64,000 nucleotides of DNA, from contig NC_034411.1 in NCBI RefSeq assembly GCF_002078875.1, forward strand, positions 53,972,486 through 54,036,485, read 5' to 3'. The DNA comes from Numida meleagris (taxonomy: Eukaryota > Chordata > Aves > Galliformes > Numididae). The notes under the pieces were generated by a model. That model ran no database searches, was not told the DNA's origin, and saw nothing but the letters and a program-made list of their open reading frames with translations. The first letter of the stretch is position 1. Each line of letters begins with the position of its first letter. Positions 41,001 through 50,000 of this stretch are shown piece after piece. The translations under genes and the position numbers were made by a program.

Positions 41001-44000
41001 TTTCCACATTGGCCGCTGCCAGGAAAAAGAAGCCTCTCTAACAATACGCGCATTTGTACATATCTTAGTTTTACTATCAACAGGACAAACTTGCCTTTGC
41101 ATAGTGGTTTGTTTTTTTTTTTGACTGACCAAGTCAAAATCCCAAATCTAACCCTGAGAGAAGAGTAAGTATTCTGTCTCTTACAAGGTAAGATCTTTTA
41201 ACTATTTTTCAGTTGGTCTGGACTTGGAGTTTTCAATTTCCTGTCATGACAAATTGCAATATTAAAAAAAAAGAGTGAAAAAGAGGAGTTGTTCCTCTTT
41301 TCTTATCTTTTCAATAGCTTGCAGTAGTGGGATTTCTATCATCTCTGCAAGGCTTGGCATTACTAATAGTACTGTGGCAATGTATTAAGCTACTTGAATC
41401 CCTTTCAAAACAGGTCACAGTCCTCCCCATATCCCCAGTTTTCATGCTAACGGGCAGCCTCTCCTTACTGTCAGAACATGCAAATTTTCTCAACAGATCT
41501 TCACAAACCTGTGAAGAGGTATCTTACTACAGAAAATTTTATTTTATTATTGATTGAGAACATAATCCAGAGCCTGTTAAGTGTCAGTGGATTGACCTGC
41601 ATATTCAATTTGCCCCACTCTAAAAAGAACATGCTGTCGCAGAGGAATGTGCTTTGTAGAGCACAAACCTTCTTATTCTGGATATGTTCTCTGAAGATGA
41701 ACTCCTACAAGAGAATCTGTGTACAGCGTTCTTACAGCGTGCATGTTGGTTGGACAGTAAATATTTTCTTGCAAACCTGAGCAGAAAGCTGAAGAGAAGT
41801 TCTGCAGTGCTTCATCCACCTCCTCTATGCTGGGGAGAGCTATAAGCCGAGGAAGAAGAGCTTCAAGTGACTGGATAAACAACCGTGCGCTGTGCTGGTC
41901 TGCTTCCTGGTTTTTCAGCAATTTTAGAGAGAGAGCAGCAGTACGTAACGACCTGGTACCTGGACAGTCTCGTGGTGTCTGCTCCTCATCAGCCAGGGAG
42001 CAATTGTCAGAGCCAATGTCTGAAACATCTGACCTGCCAGAGTCCTTCTCTGCTGCCATGGAATATTGGTCACATGAATCAAACTCAGTCCTAGAAAGAT
42101 CCTGGTCATCTACACTGAAGTTACTTTCACTGTACCTGGATCCATAAGACCGGGTCTTGCAATCAACTGATAAGAAGTTGGTTATATCTGGATAGACTAT
42201 GGTGTGGCTTCTCTGAACAACATCTGGCTGGTCAATGGTTTCTGACTCTGGTTCTCTGTAATGAATCTCCTTGCTTTCATGTCCAGCTGGAGATGGCAAT
42301 GAGTTTTTCTGACTTTCCAGATTATCCTCTGGAGTCGTCTGTCCCATATCTCCTTCCAAAGTGGTCTGACCAGTGTCTGTGGTAACACTAATGCTAATAT
42401 CAGGACTTTTCTCATTTCCTGATTCCCAGGCAGGATTTTCTGAGGATAGAATGCGCCTCTGCCATCTGAAGTCAGCATCATTGATCTCCATGGAGTCCCT
42501 GCTTGTCTCAGTTCCATCCTTCAATTCTTCCAGGCGCCGGAGGAGAAGATGGACCTGCTCCTCACTAAGACCCCTGCCTTGGCTCAGCTCATCCAATGAT
42601 CCAAGCAGGGCGAATACACAGGACACTGAAGCATAGCATGCTTCAATACCACCCTTGATGCATGCTTCTGTCATCCCATCCATGATTCTACAATTAAAAC
42701 AGAGTTTATCTAAGTGATGCAGCAAATATAGTGAGCCTGTCATTATCATCCAAAACTATCCCTCCAGAACTAGGAAAAACAGAAGCGAAATTATCCTGTA
42801 ATACTACTTCTGAGAAAGATGACTAGAATTACAACAAATAATTACATCTCCTGTGTGGATATGGCCATTCTGTAAAGGGAGTGCCAACCAGGGAAATAGT
42901 TACTGTGCATTTTTACTAGCATGCACAGTGCATTTTCCCTTACAGACAAGCACTTACACTGAAAAACAAAACAAACAATCTTCCCCTCCGCCAGCTGAAG
43001 TTAAATTCTGTGTCCTGAAAACTATCAACAAGATACGCTCGTTCTGAGAATGGAGAATGCTTCATGCCCAATCTGACAACGTTTCAATTTTGGATTACCT
43101 CCTTGGACTTCATCTTGGAAATGTACTTCCAAATAAGCATGATCACTTCATTGCAATGTTAGGACCCAAACCCAAGAATTTCCAGCTGCAAAACAATTTA
43201 CATGGGTATTTTTGTAAACACCTCAAGGCAGTTACCTTTACAAACAGGCCCAGACTCACTAAAAATCAGTAAAAGCTTTTACCCATCACATCGTTTTACA
43301 GCTTATTTAACTTGGGGGATACCCTGGCTCATAGATGGGTATGCTTCTGAAGGTGTAACTATTTAACTGCCTTGTGCACATAGGTTTAAGAGTCCAAATG
43401 AGGAAACAAAGCCTACAGCTTGAGAAGATCCAGATGGGACTTCCTTTTAGAAATAGACCTCTTCCTGGATTCTGACTCAGAAGAGCAGGGCCCTGCCAAA
43501 TCACAAAGCCTCCGAGGACTGCCAAGTATCTGAAAGGAAAGGAAACAGAATTTACTAGAGAGTAATCTAAGCATTATTTAAATACAATAAATGAGTCATA
43601 GTTTGGTCAAATGTTGGAACCTGAAGCAGCAGTACTATAAATTCTCTCAGCAAACAAAAACAGCATATTAAAGTTCTGTTTATTAAAGCTATCCTTCCTC
43701 TTTTCAAAAGGAGAAATGCTTATAGAGAAAAATGGCATATACAACATGAATCACATACAGATTGTTCTCTAGTGCTTTACATTACTGACTGAATATGTTT
43801 CAACTGAACTGCAGCCAAGACAATCTCAAATGCCTAAATATACAAGTATACTGCACTATGTTATATACTGAAGGGAGCTTTGCTCTTCAGTCAGCCAGTA
43901 ACAAAAAAGTAGGCATGCAAAAACACACAAAGTGATTCCTTCTGACTCAGCCTGCTGGGTGGAAAGTCCTGTTAATACCCAGCAGAAAATTCAGGGAGAA

Positions 44001-47000
44001 AGTGTAATGATGAACAGAAAGAGGTAACAGATAGATTCTGAAGGTAAAAACATTGAACTAATATTTTCCTAAAATATCTTAAAAATGAAATGCAGATTGT
44101 CATCTTGCTATTGTTTAAAATTATAGGAAGGTAAGTGCCAGAATGACTGGGAGATCTGACAGCAAGCCTGTGGGTGACTGTGTGGTGTTAGCAGGGATCG
44201 TCAGACAGCCTCTCTATGCACAAGCTAGAACAAAAATCCTCAAAAGAGATCAGCGTTCATACAAATTATGTAAGCTGCTTTGCAGTCCACAACAAGAGAA
44301 GAATGCAGCTGATGTGAATGTGCTGTACAAAGAAGCCTCACCAAGCGCTGTTACAGGTACAGGGTGACAGGCCATAAAGGACAGGTCTTGACAGAGCCAT
44401 TTGTGACACTGGCAGCTTCCTTCTGGCTACTATAATATGGTATATGGTATAATGGTTTCTCAAGGAAACCACATTTCAAAAACCTGGCACATAATCAAAG
44501 CATACATTCGCTTTAATGTCAGGAACACTACACTGTGAGGATGAATGTCTTCTAGCAAGAGCAGAGAGTGGGGAAAGTTGCCAAAGGAGTTGAGAACAGA
44601 ACCACTACACTGCATCTCATCCAAAAGAGCAGTCATGACTCAGTAATAAGACCATCTTCAAGCGTGAACACTGATGGAGTTGCCATAGCAGCTTGCATTA
44701 TGGAGACAAATACAGCTATTACAATTTTGTAAAACTATTTGTCAGAGTAGCTTTGATGTAAAAATTGTATTCAGAAAGGGGCAACTACAGCATCACTAGT
44801 GCTAAAGCATGGAATGAACAAGCATACACATCTCAGCAACATTTACTGTTAAACTGACATTTTGCTTTATTTGCATGGATTTGCACCTGGACTTTACATC
44901 CTACCTCTTTCATAATTTTGATGGCTTCTACTCGGTGCTGAGGTGGTGGGTAAAGCAATATCCGGTGATAGAGAGACTGCAGCACAGGCTTCATGGATTC
45001 CACTGTCCCCACCAGTCGAACCAATTCTGCTGCAATATAGTATATGGTCCGTGCAACAGGCCCACTAAGAGCAGGTGCTGTGGATGAACAGCCTGAACCC
45101 CGGCCATGATCAGAGACCCCTGAGGAAGGTGAATCAGCTTCTAGACAGATGCTGCTGTGGGCAGAGGTGATAGTTTTGTCATGGATTGGATTTCCCAGGA
45201 TTACTACTAGGGCTGGACACAGTTGCTTCCTGAGAAAAAGAAAAAAAGCAGCAGATGGTAACTAGAAAAATCTCACAGGAACAGAATGAAAATAGCCCAT
45301 AGTTAAATGAGACACACACTCTTGTTTTAATAACCTGTGAACAGCAGTGGTTAGATTGAATAACAAACTACATGAGGTTCTTTTAATCTCCCAAGCATCA
45401 GCATGCTAGCACGTACAGAAATACTTCTGGGGGCTTTATAAACATGATACTGATTTTGCAAGTTCACATTACTGCGCCATGCTGTGTCCTTCACAGAATA
45501 GCCCACCTCCCTCTTTAATTAGCTACAACATACCTCAAGGTAGGAACACCAGGTTTCTGCTGGCAAGTGTTTCTTCTCCTGTCCAACTTGAGAACTTAAA
45601 AAAACCTGACCAAATGGAAAACAATCTCTGCTAACTACATGGCTTGATGTTCCATCGCTGATCTGAGCATGCATATAAGTTACTACGCATCCCTAGTTGT
45701 GAGCTTCTGTTTTGATGGCTTTTGAGAATGTAATCGAAGTCCTCTACAGTAACTCCAAGTATGCCGTGTAAATTCTCATATGTCACTAAACACACCATCC
45801 TTCCTTAAACTGTCTTACTGCAGGAACATTCAAGTGATTCCATGCCAGCCGATCACTTCTCTTCCTCTTCGTCCTCCTCACCAACATGGTGGAACCAGAG
45901 CCAAAACCAACTCAGCCCTCTGCTCATTTAGCTGTTATTTCAGCTTTGCCTTTATGCACTTGCCATTTTACTCTAGCCTGAAATATTGTAACTTAAAAAA
46001 TTCAAGTGCTATATAAGAAAGCAATCCCAAACCCAGTTTTCAACCACATGCCTCAGAGGCTCAGCTGGCACCTCCTGCACGTGCCCAGTGACAAGTAATG
46101 CTTCAGCATAAAAAGTAAACAGGCATGTACATCTTACTTCCCAAGATTTTCATGCTGCCCAGAATTTTCACTGCTCTCTTAAAAGTGTTTGCTAAAACTG
46201 TTCAGCCTCCTAAAGTCACGGTATGAAAATCATTTTTTAAATCGGGTATCAGATAATGACATTGGGTCTGCTTATTCCATTTCTTTAAAATGTAACCAAT
46301 TAGGGACATTTCAAACTGTGCTAATTCACTGCCTTAGAGCAGGCATAAGTACAGGTTGCAACAGCAACATATTCTCCATGTTAGTCCCATCAAAGTGCTT
46401 CTGTATCAAATTATGGAGAACACTCTGACAGACAAACAGAGCACTTAATCTTTATCTCCTAAAGAACAAAGGCGATTATCAGTCTGGCTCACAACTTCAC
46501 CAGACAGTTAATGGATTAGGGAATGCTTATGCTGCTAAAAACTGCAGACATCACCCTAACTATAAACTGTTTCATGTCTTCTTTGTGTTTTTTTTATTCA
46601 TCTTAAGCATGTACTTGGAGGATGCATACTCCTTGGGAGCAAAGCAGGTTTAAAAAGTCCTGCCCCTCATGGCTTGCCCTCATGATATACATGCACAAAT
46701 ACAAATCCCTGCAGAGTTGTAGTGTAAAATGGATCATCAAAATAATATAAATTTAAATAAAACAGGAAGTGTTGTCTTTTAACTGTGATCACTTCAGTGA
46801 CCTTGCTTACAGGATGACCCCAAAAACAGACACACAAGCATAAACAAAGGGTTGTTTGAAATACAAGGGAAGAAACTTCTGAAATGCCATGAAAAAGATA
46901 ATGCTGATTTTACACTAATGCTCCCAGAGGCTTCAGTACAGGGTCTGCATGTAATGTTGCCAAGTGTTATCAATCTGGAAGACCTCTCTGACTTGCAGAC

Positions 47001-50000
47001 GCTAAGCACCAGGTTATGCTTTTTTTTTTTCTCTGGGACAGCAAAGGAAGCTCTTGCACACTGCATCTTTATAACTGCGCTAGAATTACACAATTCAACT
47101 TCAAAATCACAGGGTGAAAGCTGAGCCTGAGGTCCTATGAAATCTTTTATAAAGTACAGAATTAACTGGCTGTGGGTTAATAGAGAACTCTGCTCTTATC
47201 TGATGATTTCCTGCAGGTTTGTTTGCATGAGTGGTGGTGGGGAAAGGCCCTTCTACAGTTATTTATAAATTGACTATTTCTATTACTCTTTGGATGTACT
47301 CACCATATTAGATCAGTGAATCCTTTGTGCTGGTGCATGCTCGGAGAGGAGCTGTTTAACATGGAGAGGATGCACTCCAAATAAAGAAGCTGAAGTTGCC
47401 GATTGTCACTGGCAAAAAGAAAAGATGCCATTCATATCACACTGAATCAAAGATTATTTACTTGCTTCTAAGTAACTACATTAGTTTGCTTGAAAACCAT
47501 ACCACAACTTACAGCAGTGATTTACTTTGCTAATTCCTACAGATTTACAATGGTACAACTGCTTTTATCACCCCATTTAATTTGTACAGTTCATGTGCAG
47601 CAATCTACTACTTCTTGTAGGTAATGTAAAGAAAATAGATTTAATTCATCAGACTTCACAGTAAGGAGTAAGAAACTGACACTAAAGAAGACAAGAAGAA
47701 AAACAGCAATAATGTTTCAAATTTGATCTGAAAACCTGAGGGAGAAGAAACTCCTAAAAAGAGGAAAAAGAGGTGACCAGAAGATGTTGGAATAACTAAC
47801 AACTTCTTCAGGCAATCTGAAGGGCATTTAAACTATTTTCTTCTGGTTATATTTTCTGTTTCCTTGATGAAAACCCACAGTAGTCGTAAGTCAGTGTCTA
47901 TAGGGAAAAACTCACATTATCATACAGCCCCCTTTCAGAGCCTTGTGAGTTACTCTATAAATCAAACACAATGTGAGCTTAAAGAGGAAGAATGTGAAAG
48001 ATCTTGTAGTCACTTGGGATCAGCGTGCTTGTAATGTACAATGCACTTGTACCTATTCTCATCATTAGTTGCAGGATTCAGGAGACAAGAGAAGTTGAGG
48101 TCTGCCATAAGAAGGTAGCTTCCCATAGCACTCAAATTCTGGTTTATGTTTCGTAAATAAATTTCTTTTGCGTGCTCTTTCAGTCCAAGACAAGAGCTGG
48201 AGGAATGTATTTCATGATATATGAGGGCTGCTCCAAAAGTAATGCCTCCTATGTTATTACATTGGCCCACAGCATCAGAAGCAGATGGTGGTGGCATGGC
48301 AGCAGAGGTTTAAACTTCCCACCAACATTCTATTAGGCGTTATTGCTCTGTGACAGATGGTAGCTGAGGGGAAGTCAGACAAAATTGCATTGGAAGCAAA
48401 GGTCTGTCATCGCATTTCTCTGTGTGGCAAAAATGGCATCCACTGACATTCATTAATGCTTGCGGAATGTTTATGGAGAATAAACAGTGGAGGTGGTGGG
48501 TGGTACATTTCAGCAGTGGCAACAGCAACTTATAAGACAAGCCACATTCCAGATGGCCATGCACTGCTGTCGCACCATGAAATGAAGAGCACCTTGATCA
48601 GCTCATCCAAACGAACTGGTGGACTACAACCAGGGAACTACATACATAGCTGAATACCAGCTTCAATGTATTGGAAACGATGGTGGCAACACTGGAATAT
48701 CAAAAAGTTTGCACTAAGTGTGTCCTCACACTGTTTCTGTTCCTGTGTGCTCACACAGGAACAGAAAGAACACGATGTGTGAGTTTGTCAGGACATACTG
48801 AACCAATGTGAGGCTGAAGGTGACAGTTTCCTGGATTGTATCATTACTGCTGATGAGATGTGATGTGAGTCAGATATGAGTCAGAATCAAAAGGGCAATC
48901 CACGGACTGGCAACGTGAATTCCTCATCAAAGAAAAAATTCAAGATGCAGCCCTCAGTGGGTAAAGGTGATATGCACTGTCCTTTGCAAAAAACAAAGGG
49001 GTGATCCTTCTGGATTTCCCAGAACCTGAACAAACCATCAGCTGGCCACTACACTGCGACACTGACTAAGCTGATGAAGGCTTCAACTTCCAGAGTCAGG
49101 CCAGAGAAGACGACAGTCTTTCTCTTGAAACACAATAATGCCAGGCCCCATACCAGTTTGAAAACTGTGGAGCGCACTGCCAATCCTGGCTGCACTGTCC
49201 TACGATACCCACTGTGTAGCCCATATTTGGCACCTTCCCACTTCCATCCACTTGATGAAAGATGGACTGCGTGGACAACATTTTCCTAGCAACACCATCA
49301 CAGCAGCTGTGAAATAGTGGGTCACCTCTGCTGGTGCAGATTTTTAGAAGCACAGCATCAGACTCTTGTCCATCACTGGCAAAAATGCATAGCTAATGGT
49401 GGTGACCATGTTGAAAAATAGTTTTTTGTAGCTGAGAATTTACTCTATCAAAGAGCACTATTGTGTTCTTTGAGTATCTGTTGTAGTTTCCATGGAAATA
49501 AACAGGAGGCATTACTTGCAGAGCAGCCTACCTGACAGTAGGTAAAGAAAGCTGTAAATAATGTATTTTAAACAAAATTAATTTTTCTGTCACTGATTTT
49601 CTCAATGTGTTTTGTTCACCTAGATGATATTATAATTTCTACTACATTTCACCATGTGCCCTGTAATTGTTCTCTCTACAATAACTGCTTTCATGACACC
49701 CAGCAAGCCAAAGAAGAAAACTTGTCCTTTGACAAGCACTTCACTACTGTATGGAAGTTATTTACAGATTAGATTTGTTGGAAGCTCTTTAAAAGCTAAA
49801 CAGTGCACAGAGAAGTCAAATTAGCTTATCATCTCAAGTGAGAATTAAATTAATGCATTATGAACAATACTTCTTCTCACAAACAATTTAATCGCACTTT
49901 TGCTCCATAATCACAGAACTATGACAATACGATCACATGAATCAGTGAAACTCTCAATCTCCAGATAACAAGTTCAAATTATAAGCTGAAATAACTCACT

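Larger units (their letters stand above)
36896..41776. other. Large ARFGEF3 intron
   Basis: 4.9 kb between exons w7 and w8. It holds the CR1 scrap at 37403 and the CRE-containing block at 38205. The stretch from about 38500 to 41776 is otherwise unique AT-rich sequence to my eye. No extra exon is supported. Confidence 0.6.
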
